29,882 nt of DNA. Source: Alphaproteobacteria bacterium (lineage in GTDB: Bacteria > Pseudomonadota > Alphaproteobacteria > Micavibrionales > UBA1664). The notes beneath the pieces are model-generated. The model was not told the DNA's origin. It did no database searches and worked only from the letters and a program-made list of their open reading frames with translations. The translations under genes were made by a program, and so were the position numbers. Location of the stretch: NCBI GenBank assembly GCA_018969935.1, contig JAGWXJ010000006.1, positions 1-29,882 on the forward strand, given 5' to 3'. Shown piece after piece: positions 15,410 through 23,020 of this stretch (its first letter is position 1; the number at the start of each line of letters is the position of its first letter).

Positions 15410-16897
15410 ATGGCAAAGATCATACCAATCATTCTGTGCGGCGGCTCGGGTACACGTTTGTGGCCGATCAGCCGTCAGGACGCCCCCAAGCAATTCCTGA
15501 ACCTTCTTGGTAACGGCTCGCTGTTCCAAAACACCGTGAAGCGCGCGATGCGCGTTTCAGGCGCCAAGGCCAACGAGGTTGTCACCGTATCGCTGGGCAG
15601 CATGGTGAAGGATGCCGTTATGCACCTTCGCGCCATCGACCCGGCCCTCGCCCAACATGTTCTGGGCGAGCCAGAAGCCCGTAACACGGCTGCCGCCTTT
15701 GCCCTTGCCGCATTTTACGTGCGCAAGCATTTTGGCGAAGACGCCCTGATGTTCGTGTTGCCTTCCGACCACCACATCGCCGACGAAATCAACTACGAGC
15801 AGGCCCTTAAAAACGCCACGCCCGCAGCAGAAGCTGGTTACCTTGTGACCTTCGGCATCAAGCCTACGCGCCCTGAAACGGGTTATGGCTACATTGCCAT
15901 CGGCGACGAGCTTTCGCACAAAGGCGTGCATACCGTAAAAGCCTTCCGCGAGAAGCCGAAACGCGAAGTTGCCCAAGAATATATGGACTCGGGCGAATAC
16001 CTCTGGAGCTCGGGCATGCACCTTTTCCGCGCCGATACGGTTATCGGCAAATTCTTTGCACATGCGCCCGAAACGGCAGAAAAAGTCGAGAAGGCTTTCT
16101 TTGGCGGCGTATCCGACCGCATCCCCGCGCAAGACCTTTACTGCGAAATCAAGAAAGAACCCTACGAAATCGCCGTGCTTGAAAAGGCATCGGACGTTGT
16201 TGTCGTACCTAGCGATATCGCATGGTCGGACATCGGTTCATGGGAAAGCCTCTGGGAAATCAGCGGCAAGGACGACAACGGCAACGTGACCCACACCGGC
16301 CCATCCGGCCAAGTGATGACAGTCAAGACGGAAAACACGTTTATCCGTGCCAACGACAAGATGGTTGCCTGCATCGGCCTTCGTGACCTTATCGTCATCG
16401 AAACGCGCGACTCCATCCTGATTGCCGACAAAACGGCCAGCGACGGCATCAAGGAAGTTGTGACCCAACTCCAGAAAGCCAAGGCGCCTGAAGTCTTGCG
16501 CTCGCCTTCGCAACAGCATAGCTGGGGCCACTCGCAAGTCATGTCCGAAGGTGCGGGTTTCCGCATGAAGGAAATGGTCGTGAAGCCGGGCGGCGCCCGC
16601 TCCCTGAAAATGCACCACCACCGCAGCGAGCAGTGGGTTGTGGTTTCGGGCGAGGGCACGTTTACCATCAACGGCCAAACCAAGACCATCAAGGCGCAGG
16701 ACAGCGTGACCATCCCTGCCCGCAGCCTTCACCAGCTTGTGAATACAGGCAAAGAGCCGCTGCGCATTTACGAATTCCAGTACGGCGCCATCATTGACGA
16801 CAGCGATGTTGTCCGCTTCAATGACCCTGATGCACGTGCAGCCGAAGCACCGGCAGCAGCCCCTGCAAAAACGGCCGCCAAAACGGAAGCCGCCTAA
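15410..16897 (+). CDS. algA: Mannose-1-phosphate guanylyltransferase / mannose-6-phosphate isomerase
   Basis: Bifunctional type II enzyme: it isomerises fructose-6-phosphate to mannose-6-phosphate and makes GDP-mannose from mannose-1-phosphate, the precursor of GDP-mannuronate. The N-terminal nucleotidyltransferase has the signature ILCGGSGTRLWPISRQDAPKQF-like start, PSDHHI, and REKP in place of the common VEKP. The C-terminal cupin isomerase has the metal-site region SLKMHHHRSEQWVVVSG and the ARSLHQLVN segment. 495 residues against 481 for Pseudomonas AlgA, with an added Ala/Pro/Lys-rich C-terminal tail. A strong site AGGGGG lies 10 nt upstream of the ATG. The same fold serves other capsules (ManC, CpsB), but the neighbours favour the alginate role. 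Confidence 0.95.
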   Translation: MAKIIPIILCGGSGTRLWPISRQDAPKQFLNLLGNGSLFQNTVKRAMRVSGAKANEVVTVSLGSMVKDAVMHLRAIDPALAQHVLGEPEARNTAAAFALAAFYVRKHFGEDALMFVLPSDHHIADEINYEQALKNATPAAEAGYLVTFGIKPTRPETGYGYIAIGDELSHKGVHTVKAFREKPKREVAQEYMDSGEYLWSSGMHLFRADTVIGKFFAHAPETAEKVEKAFFGGVSDRIPAQDLYCEIKKEPYEIAVLEKASDVVVVPSDIAWSDIGSWESLWEISGKDDNGNVTHTGPSGQVMTVKTENTFIRANDKMVACIGLRDLIVIETRDSILIADKTASDGIKEVVTQLQKAKAPEVLRSPSQQHSWGHSQVMSEGAGFRMKEMVVKPGGARSLKMHHHRSEQWVVVSGEGTFTINGQTKTIKAQDSVTIPARSLHQLVNTGKEPLRIYEFQYGAIIDDSDVVRFNDPDARAAEAPAAAPAKTAAKTEAA

Positions 16898-16907
16898 AGG
16901 ACGCACC

Positions 16908-17435
16908 ATGAAACTGATTGCTTCGCTTCGCCTTGCCCTTGCTTATGCAGGCGTTATCCTGACCCTTGCCGCCTGTACTTCCATGCCGGCAGATTTTGCG
17001 TCAGCAGACGCTGCGGCAAAGCGCGGTGACCATGCAGCAGCTATCTCCCAATGGAAAACACTGGCCGATTACGGGTACCCCGAAGCGCAGCTTAAACTCG
17101 GGCAAGCCTATGCCAAAGGTAACGGCGTAGAGGCTGACCCAAAAGCCGCCCTTGCCTATTTTGAAGCCGCCGCAGCCAAGAAAAGCCCTGCCGCTTATGT
17201 CGAGCTGGCCCAGCTATATGAAAAAGGCAAAGGCGTTGAAAAAAGCACCGCGCGCGCCGAGGAATATTACCTGAAAGCCGCCGCACTCAAGTTCCCGCGC
17301 GGGTTTATGGGCCTTGGCAAGCTCTATGAGCGCGAGAAAGACTACGACCAAGCCATGAAGTACTACAAGGCTGCGGCGGATATGGGCGTTGCAGCGGCTG
17401 AAGGGCGCATTGCCAAACTTGAGCAAAAACGCTAG
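16908..17435 (+). CDS. Short AlgK-like Sel1-repeat lipoprotein
   Basis: 175 residues from the ATG at 16908 (AAAGGA upstream; an in-frame ATG at 16794 lies inside algA and is rejected). A signal peptide ends in a lipobox, LTLAAC, so it is probably an outer-membrane lipoprotein. The rest is three to four TPR/Sel1-like repeats (AISQWKTLADYGYPEAQLKLG, AAYVELAQLYEKGKGVEKS, GFMGLGKLYEREKDYDQAMKYY). Between algA and algE this is the place and fold of AlgK, the TPR lipoprotein scaffold that helps place the AlgE porin, but Pseudomonas AlgK has about 475 residues. Either a minimal AlgK or an unrelated Sel1 lipoprotein recruited to the same task. Confidence 0.75.
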   Translation: MKLIASLRLALAYAGVILTLAACTSMPADFASADAAAKRGDHAAAISQWKTLADYGYPEAQLKLGQAYAKGNGVEADPKAALAYFEAAAAKKSPAAYVELAQLYEKGKGVEKSTARAEEYYLKAAALKFPRGFMGLGKLYEREKDYDQAMKYYKAAADMGVAAAEGRIAKLEQKR

Positions 17436-17489
17436 TATCTTCCAATTAGTTCTGGCCACTTCCGGTTCCATTCATTATTGTCGCCCCTC

Positions 17490-18917
17490 ATGAAAACACG
17501 TTCTTCGACACGCCGTTATAGTGCCTTTTTGCTTGCCGTCCTGATGGGCAGCACCTGTGTTTTTTCTGCAGGCGCCCACGCACAGGAAGTCAAATTCAAG
17601 GTTGACCCATCCCTGACCATGCAGTTCAGGGGGCTTGAGAACAGCGACCTTGGCACCGGTTCAGAAAACCAGCTGCACAACTGGGCCCTGCTGCCCCGCG
17701 CCCGTGTTTCGGCCGATATTGGTAAAGCTGTACAGGCCGTTGTCGATGCCCGCGCCGTTACGACCGACGGCAGCACACCCGGTGAAGACGATACAGGTGA
17801 ATCCCTCTCCACGCGCGACTACCTTGAGTTGCGCCAGTACTACCTGAAATTCAAAGGTGATGAATTCGGCGCCGAAAATTATGACCTTACGGTTGGCCGC
17901 CAGCGCATCCGCGAAGATGTAGGCATGTGGTGGAACCGCGATATCGAGGCCGTGCGCGTTAACTACAACGCAACGCTGGTCAAAGGCTTTGTGGCCGTGG
18001 CCGAGCAGCTTTCGTCCAACAAAACGCTCGACGATTTCCATGAAGCACAGGAAGACCGCCTGCGCTTCCTTGGCGAAGCCACGTACCAGTACCAGCCGCA
18101 GCAATACTTTGGTGTGCGCGCCCTTTACGAAAACGACCATTCGGGCACCGGTTCCGTCGGTGATACCATCCTGAGCGAAAATCAGGATGACGAGGACTTC
18201 AACCTTCTGTGGGCCGGCGCACGTGCGAACGGTACCTTGAGCGAAGGCCTGAACTACCGCCTTGACGGTATTGTTGTCAGCGGTGACGAAGACACCATCA
18301 CCACGGCTGCGGCCGGAACAGGCAGCCGTACGATTACAGGCGTATCCAATACGGATGTTTTTGGCTGGGCTGTTGATGCCAACATGGAATGGACCGTGGA
18401 CGAGCTTGCCCTCAAGCCTACGTTTATCTTTGGTTATGCCTATGGTTCGGGTGACGGGGATTCGACTGACAGCACCGACCATGAATTCCGCCAATCAGAC
18501 CTGCATGGCAACTCAAGCCTTGCCGGAGCCTCTTCCGGTTCGGTTTACCATTACGGCGAAGTCCTGCGCCCCGAGCTTTCGAACATCCATATTCTTACGC
18601 TGGGTGCCGGTGCGCCTATCAGCGAGAGCGCAAATCTCAATTTTATGTACCACTACTACCGTCTTGATGAAGAAACGACGGGCCTGCGCTCCAGCGGTGT
18701 CCGTGCGGCGCTCAACAACACAGACAAAGACCTTGGCCAAGAGCTTGATGTCATTCTGAATGTCGACCTGACGAAGGCACTGAATTTCATGCCGACCCAG
18801 ATCAAGCAGACCAAGCTTCGTGCTTCGGCTGGCGTGTTCAGGGCTGGCGAAGCTTACGGTGCTGCCGAAGACGAAAATTCAGCCCGCGTGTTCACCGAAC
18901 TGGTTTTCTCGTTCTAA
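17490..18917 (+). CDS. algE: AlgE-like outer-membrane exopolysaccharide export porin
   Basis: An 18-strand beta-barrel in Pseudomonas that lets anionic alginate cross the outer membrane. Here: signal peptide (MKTRSSTRRYSAFLLAVLMG to about residue 32, ending AHAQ), a mature chain rich in alternating aromatic strands, and the family-like segment LTVGRQRIREDVGMWWNRDI followed by EAVRVNYN. It ends in phenylalanine (TELVFSF), as outer-membrane barrels do for BAM recognition. 475 residues against 490 for AlgE. An Asp/Thr/Gly-rich stretch near residues 310-330 probably forms an outer loop. The start is the ATG at 17490 with no clear Shine-Dalgarno; a TTG at 17478 is possible but less likely. Confidence 0.87.
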   Translation: MKTRSSTRRYSAFLLAVLMGSTCVFSAGAHAQEVKFKVDPSLTMQFRGLENSDLGTGSENQLHNWALLPRARVSADIGKAVQAVVDARAVTTDGSTPGEDDTGESLSTRDYLELRQYYLKFKGDEFGAENYDLTVGRQRIREDVGMWWNRDIEAVRVNYNATLVKGFVAVAEQLSSNKTLDDFHEAQEDRLRFLGEATYQYQPQQYFGVRALYENDHSGTGSVGDTILSENQDDEDFNLLWAGARANGTLSEGLNYRLDGIVVSGDEDTITTAAAGTGSRTITGVSNTDVFGWAVDANMEWTVDELALKPTFIFGYAYGSGDGDSTDSTDHEFRQSDLHGNSSLAGASSGSVYHYGEVLRPELSNIHILTLGAGAPISESANLNFMYHYYRLDEETTGLRSSGVRAALNNTDKDLGQELDVILNVDLTKALNFMPTQIKQTKLRASAGVFRAGEAYGAAEDENSARVFTELVFSF

Positions 18918-18955
18918 AACATAATACCGCCATCAACTGCGTTTACGGGTGAGGA

Positions 18956-20095
18956 ATGCTGCGTAACGTTCTCGTAGTTGTTTTACTTGTCTTGCCCTGC
19001 GCGACGGCCTTTGCGCAGACGCAACTTTCCATGCCCTACCCCAAGCCTGTTTATAACCAGAGCTACCCATTGGCCGAGGCGCGTTTCAAGTGCCCTGACC
19101 TGCCGACCACAGCCCCGCGCGACCTTGTATTTACCGGTATCTACAGCAAAGACGACCCGGAGCGTGACGATACAAACTACGATAACCAGCAGGAATACCG
19201 CAGGCAAACCCAAGGCATCGTGCAATTTGAGAACAAGCTGCTGGCCATGACCAACGCCTATTATGTGGCCCCGCCCGACAGGCAGGCCGCGCGCGCACGT
19301 TGCGCGTTGTCATGGATGTATTCATGGGCGGGGGGCCGTGCGCTATTGGGTACTACAAACTATGTCGGGATATCCGTACGGCACTGGACTTTGGCCTCGC
19401 TAGCCTCCGCGTATGGCCAGATCCGTGACGAACCGACACTGGATGCCAGCATGGCCAGCGAGGTTAAAACGTGGCTTCGTGCACTGGCACTTGCTGTTGT
19501 GGCGGATTATGACTCACCATCTAACAGGCGCGAGAACAATCTGGCCTATTGGGCCGCGTGGTCGGTCACCATGACTGGCGTTGCCATCAACGATTTCAGC
19601 CTTTACCAGTGGGGCCTCAGGCGCGCCATCCTTGCCATAGACGACATTGCGGGTGACGGCACCTTGCCGCTGGAAATGCAGCGTGGGTCAAAAGCCATGC
19701 TTTATCACCAGTTTGCCCTGACCCCACTTGTGATGATTGCGGCAGCTGCCGAAGCCAACGGCTATAACCTTTATTCCCTTAATGACGGGCGACTGGACAG
19801 ACTAGCCAAGCGCGTTTTAGCGGGGCTGGAATCCCCCCTGTTTTTCGAGAGCCGTACCGGATACGCGCAAGAAGGTTCGGAAACCCTATCGGCAGGGCAC
19901 ATGGCTTGGGTCGAAATTTACAATGCTCACGCACCCAGCTACCGTACGCGCAATCTGCTACAGCGCTATAAACCCATGGTTTCCCGCAGACTTGGCGGCA
20001 ACATGACGCTTTTGATTGGCGGGAATAGCGCTGCCGACACCGATGCCGAGAGCGACATAAAAATACTGGCCCCCGCAGGAGCGGAAGGCCAGTAA
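18956..20095 (+). CDS. algL: AlgL-like polysaccharide lyase family 5 protein with an altered active site
   Basis: AlgL is the periplasmic alginate lyase that clears stray polymer. Here a signal peptide (MLRNVLVVVLLVLPCATAFAQ) precedes an alpha-helical PL5 domain of normal size (379 residues against about 367). The family signature NNHSYWAAW reads NNLAYWAAW: N195 is kept, but the conserved histidine is Leu196 (codon 19541-19543). The other two active-site residues are present by spacing, R243 and Y250, in EMQRGSKAMLYHQF. So the fold is kept while one key active-site residue is lost. It may be a binding or scaffolding protein, a weakened lyase, or active on another uronan. Last gene of the plus block, 38 bp after algE, with GTGAGGA almost touching the ATG. 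Confidence 0.85.
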   Translation: MLRNVLVVVLLVLPCATAFAQTQLSMPYPKPVYNQSYPLAEARFKCPDLPTTAPRDLVFTGIYSKDDPERDDTNYDNQQEYRRQTQGIVQFENKLLAMTNAYYVAPPDRQAARARCALSWMYSWAGGRALLGTTNYVGISVRHWTLASLASAYGQIRDEPTLDASMASEVKTWLRALALAVVADYDSPSNRRENNLAYWAAWSVTMTGVAINDFSLYQWGLRRAILAIDDIAGDGTLPLEMQRGSKAMLYHQFALTPLVMIAAAAEANGYNLYSLNDGRLDRLAKRVLAGLESPLFFESRTGYAQEGSETLSAGHMAWVEIYNAHAPSYRTRNLLQRYKPMVSRRLGGNMTLLIGGNSAADTDAESDIKILAPAGAEGQ

Positions 20096-20114
20096 CATTT
20101 ACGCCAGTGCGTCA

Positions 20115-21575
20115 TTACTTCGATTTTTTACCGGAACCCTTGCCCTCGTTTGCGATGACCGTTCCTGCTGGCATTTTGCAAATGCGTACATCCATCGTAA
20201 CGCCCTCGCCCAGATCGGCAGGGGCCTGAATGCTGAGGCTTGTCAGCGGACCTGCATTGGCATCCTTCAGGTTCATGTAGAAAGAGCCATCAGGCGTGTA
20301 ACGCGGTGAGCGGTTGATACGGTATTCCTCGTTCCAGTTGCGGTAGTTGAAGGTAATGGTCACGGCCTTCTTGACCGGCTTTGAGAACTGGATGGAGGCA
20401 TAATACGGGCTATCCTCTATTTTTTTGCCCGCAATGCCCTGAAGCACGTTCATTTTATTGCCCGTCACCGGCACAGCCTTTTGTTCGGCCACGGCCGAAC
20501 CAGCGCAATCGCCTATAACGGCAGGAATGCCCTGCCTGTAGATACGCGAGTGCCATACGTTCATGTCGTAATAGCCAGGCGTTTCCCAGATGATGACCTT
20601 GGGCTTGTGCTCGCGGAATGCCTTGGAATTGAGGTAGGCGAGAAGAGGCGTATCGATACCCGCGCCAATAATCGAAACGTTATAGATATCAGTTTGTAGA
20701 GCTTCCTTCAGGAAGCCTTCGAAGTTGGCGACCGACGGGTCTGCGGCGCTGTTGCTGGTACCAACCAAGACAACTTCCGGGAACGGTTTTTCATCAAACA
20801 ACGCCTTGTCATCGGATGCGCCGCCCGAAATTTCAGTTTCAAACTTGTTGGTTTGTTCGGCCATCAGATAGAGCTTGCAGATAGGCTGTACAATTTCACC
20901 AAACGGGCCTGTGTAATCGTATGCGCCTTTATCCTTGGTTACGTAGGATGTTTTGGCCAGTGTCGGGTAGACGGGTGTGCCTTTCAGGAAATCGGCTACA
21001 CGCTGGGCGGCCAATTTGGCACCTTCCGGATTCCAGTGGTGATCACGCTTGTAGAAGTAGGCCTTGCCGTCGGTCAGGTCGGGGAAGCCGATAACATTCA
21101 GCCCCTCGCCTTTCAGAAGATTGATCATGCTTTGATAATTGGCACGGGCTTTTGCACGATCCTTCTGGAACTGCTTGCTTTCCGCATCATCGCCAGTAGC
21201 ATGTTCACCGTTGGCAATACCGCGCGTTGGCGGGATGAGGTAAACGAATTTTATGCCTTGAGCTTCAAATGTACGCTGAAGCTGCTTCATGTAGGTGACG
21301 CTTTTTGGCAGCAGCTGGAAATCGGTTCGGAAATCTGTGATGGTGCGGAATACCCAGCCATCATCACCAGCCACGATTTTTTTATAAAACATGGTGGCTT
21401 TGCTTTTGTAGGTATCGTCATTCTGCATGGCGGGGCAAATGGTTTCCCGAACCATCTGTTCCTCTGTTTCTACTGCCGTTTGAGGCGTTAGCGGGGGTGA
21501 CGCGCTTTCCTGCGACCATGCGGGGGCCATGACAAATGACGCAAGGAAACCAAGCGTTAGAAGGCATTTTTTCAT
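20115..21575 (-). CDS. AlgX-like SGNH O-acetyltransferase, third copy
   Basis: 486 residues from the ATG at 21575 (AGGAG 8 nt upstream), with a signal peptide (MKKCLLTLGFLASFVMAPAWS). The periplasmic SGNH domain has D178 and H180 (DHHWNPEGA) and a nucleophile S274 (VGTSNSA), the triad order and spacing of AlgX. Four cysteine positions (ICPAM, PICKLY, DCAG, RICKM) match the two-disulfide pattern described for AlgX. The C-terminal beta domain (about 385-470, with PRYTPDGSFYM) corresponds to its carbohydrate-binding module. It would move acetyl groups delivered through AlgI/AlgJ onto the polymer. Last gene of the minus block, 13 nt after the second copy and convergent with algL (19 bp between stops). 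A Lys-rich tail is an addition. Confidence 0.87.
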   Translation of the reverse strand: MKKCLLTLGFLASFVMAPAWSQESASPPLTPQTAVETEEQMVRETICPAMQNDDTYKSKATMFYKKIVAGDDGWVFRTITDFRTDFQLLPKSVTYMKQLQRTFEAQGIKFVYLIPPTRGIANGEHATGDDAESKQFQKDRAKARANYQSMINLLKGEGLNVIGFPDLTDGKAYFYKRDHHWNPEGAKLAAQRVADFLKGTPVYPTLAKTSYVTKDKGAYDYTGPFGEIVQPICKLYLMAEQTNKFETEISGGASDDKALFDEKPFPEVVLVGTSNSAADPSVANFEGFLKEALQTDIYNVSIIGAGIDTPLLAYLNSKAFREHKPKVIIWETPGYYDMNVWHSRIYRQGIPAVIGDCAGSAVAEQKAVPVTGNKMNVLQGIAGKKIEDSPYYASIQFSKPVKKAVTITFNYRNWNEEYRINRSPRYTPDGSFYMNLKDANAGPLTSLSIQAPADLGEGVTMDVRICKMPAGTVIANEGKGSGKKSK

Positions 21576-21588
21576 TGCAGTACTCCTA

Positions 21589-22956
21589 CTAGTCCAACGG
21601 GCAGATGCGTGCGGATACGGTATTACCACTCCCATCTTCCCTAGTTTTAAGCACAACTGATTCAACCGGCCCACGGCTGTTTCCATCCTGAATGATCTGG
21701 GTGAAAGCATCCTTTTGGGTGGGGTAACGATCAACCCTTTCGAGTTTACCGATAGAGCGGCGATTGCCCGACCAGTATTCTACTATAAAAGGTTTCTTGA
21801 GTGGTTTGGCAAATTCAAGGCGGATGTACTGCTTTTCGCCAGCAATGTTTTTGGGGCCGAGGCCTTCGATGAGCTTTGTTTCTTCCTTACCCATTTCAAG
21901 GGGGCCTGCTTCACCCAATGCCGCGCCTTTGCAATCACCTTTTACGGCAGGAATTGCCTGCGCCAGTGCGGGGCCCACGACTTTATCGAGGTCGTAATAA
22001 CCGGGGATTTCCCAGACCAGTATTTTGGCCGGATTGGTTTTGAAGTCATCGGAATTGAGGTAGGACAGCAGCGCCGTATCGACGCCTGCCCCCGCGATAG
22101 CGCGGTTTTCGACATCGAGCGATGTGGCTTCCTTGAGGAAACCATCGAAGTTTGCGACATTCGGATCAGGGGCACTGTTGCTGGTGCCTACAAGCACGAT
22201 CGGTGCGCCCGCACTATCACCAAACAAATCGGCTTCACCTGCCTTGCCTGCTTTTTGTTCGGTTTTGAAGACGGTAACCTTTTCAACAGGCGGGCGTTTT
22301 TTGCAGATGGTCATGAACGCCTTGACGTAAGCGCCCTTGTAATCTTCCTTGCCCGCTTCCTTGGTTACGAATTCCGTTTTAGGAAGTGCCGCATAGGACG
22401 GTAGGGTTTTGATGAATTCGGCTGCCTTGACGGCCGAGGCCTTGGCGCCATCGGGGTTCCAGTGGTGGTCACGGCGATAGAAGAATGCCTTGCCTTCGGG
22501 GAAATCGGTCACGCCAACAGCGTTGATGCCTGCGGCTTTGAGCTGTTCAATTTCGGCGGCGTAGTTCTTTTTGGCGAGTGCGGGATCAAACTTGTACTGC
22601 GCGATGGCCTCGGGCGTCAGGAATTCGCTGTTGACGGCACCACCCGCGGTAGGCGGCAACACAAGAACCAGATCCGTGCCTTTTTGCTTCAGCTTTTCCT
22701 GAAGTGTTTTGAAAAGGGCGAGTGATTTTTCACCCAATGAGAAATCGGTTTTACCAGCGACGACGGTGCGGAAAATCCAGTCTTCCTTGCCGCGGACAAG
22801 CATTTTGTAGTTCACGAGCCATTTTGCGTACGATTCCTCCTTCGTGAGGGCGGGGCAATAGGCTTTATCAAGCGCTGCCTTCTCGTTCGCGAAAGAGGTA
22901 CCGGTAAAGCCAATCATGGCTGCGGCGACAAGCAGGGAATATCCGATGTTTTTCAT
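21589..22956 (-). CDS. AlgX-like SGNH O-acetyltransferase, second copy
   Basis: 455 residues with a signal peptide (MKNIGYSLLVAAAMIGFTGTSFA). Catalytic residues by motif: D163 and H165 (DHHWNPDGA), S259 (VGTSNSA). The four AlgX-type cysteines appear as YCPAL, TICKKR, DCKG and RICPLD. A C-terminal carbohydrate-binding-like domain ends in the last cysteine. The same family as its neighbour, but the sequences have clearly diverged, so the duplication is not recent. The start codon lies inside a 12-bp hairpin. It is 13 nt upstream of the third copy and downstream of the phage-spike-like esterase gene. Confidence 0.87.
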   Translation of the reverse strand: MKNIGYSLLVAAAMIGFTGTSFANEKAALDKAYCPALTKEESYAKWLVNYKMLVRGKEDWIFRTVVAGKTDFSLGEKSLALFKTLQEKLKQKGTDLVLVLPPTAGGAVNSEFLTPEAIAQYKFDPALAKKNYAAEIEQLKAAGINAVGVTDFPEGKAFFYRRDHHWNPDGAKASAVKAAEFIKTLPSYAALPKTEFVTKEAGKEDYKGAYVKAFMTICKKRPPVEKVTVFKTEQKAGKAGEADLFGDSAGAPIVLVGTSNSAPDPNVANFDGFLKEATSLDVENRAIAGAGVDTALLSYLNSDDFKTNPAKILVWEIPGYYDLDKVVGPALAQAIPAVKGDCKGAALGEAGPLEMGKEETKLIEGLGPKNIAGEKQYIRLEFAKPLKKPFIVEYWSGNRRSIGKLERVDRYPTQKDAFTQIIQDGNSRGPVESVVLKTREDGSGNTVSARICPLD

Positions 22957-22985
22957 GGGCCGAACCCTAACAAGTTCAGCCCATG
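22954..22985 (-). promoter_or_regulatory. 12-bp hairpin enclosing the start codon of the second AlgX-like gene
   Basis: Arms 22954-22965 and 22974-22985 pair over 12 bp on the minus strand with a single G-T pair, leaving an 8-nt loop. The ATG (22956-22954) is at the base of the 3' arm, and the only ribosome-site-like bases (TTAGGG) are in the loop and adjoining stem. The fold could therefore block initiation, so translation may depend on an RNA-binding factor or on ribosomes from upstream. An A/T tract (about 22996-23013, TTTTTTT then AAAAAAA) precedes it. Confidence 0.5.
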
Positions 22986-23020
22986 ACTTCCATTTATTTT
23001 TTTAAAAAAATTAAGGCGGA

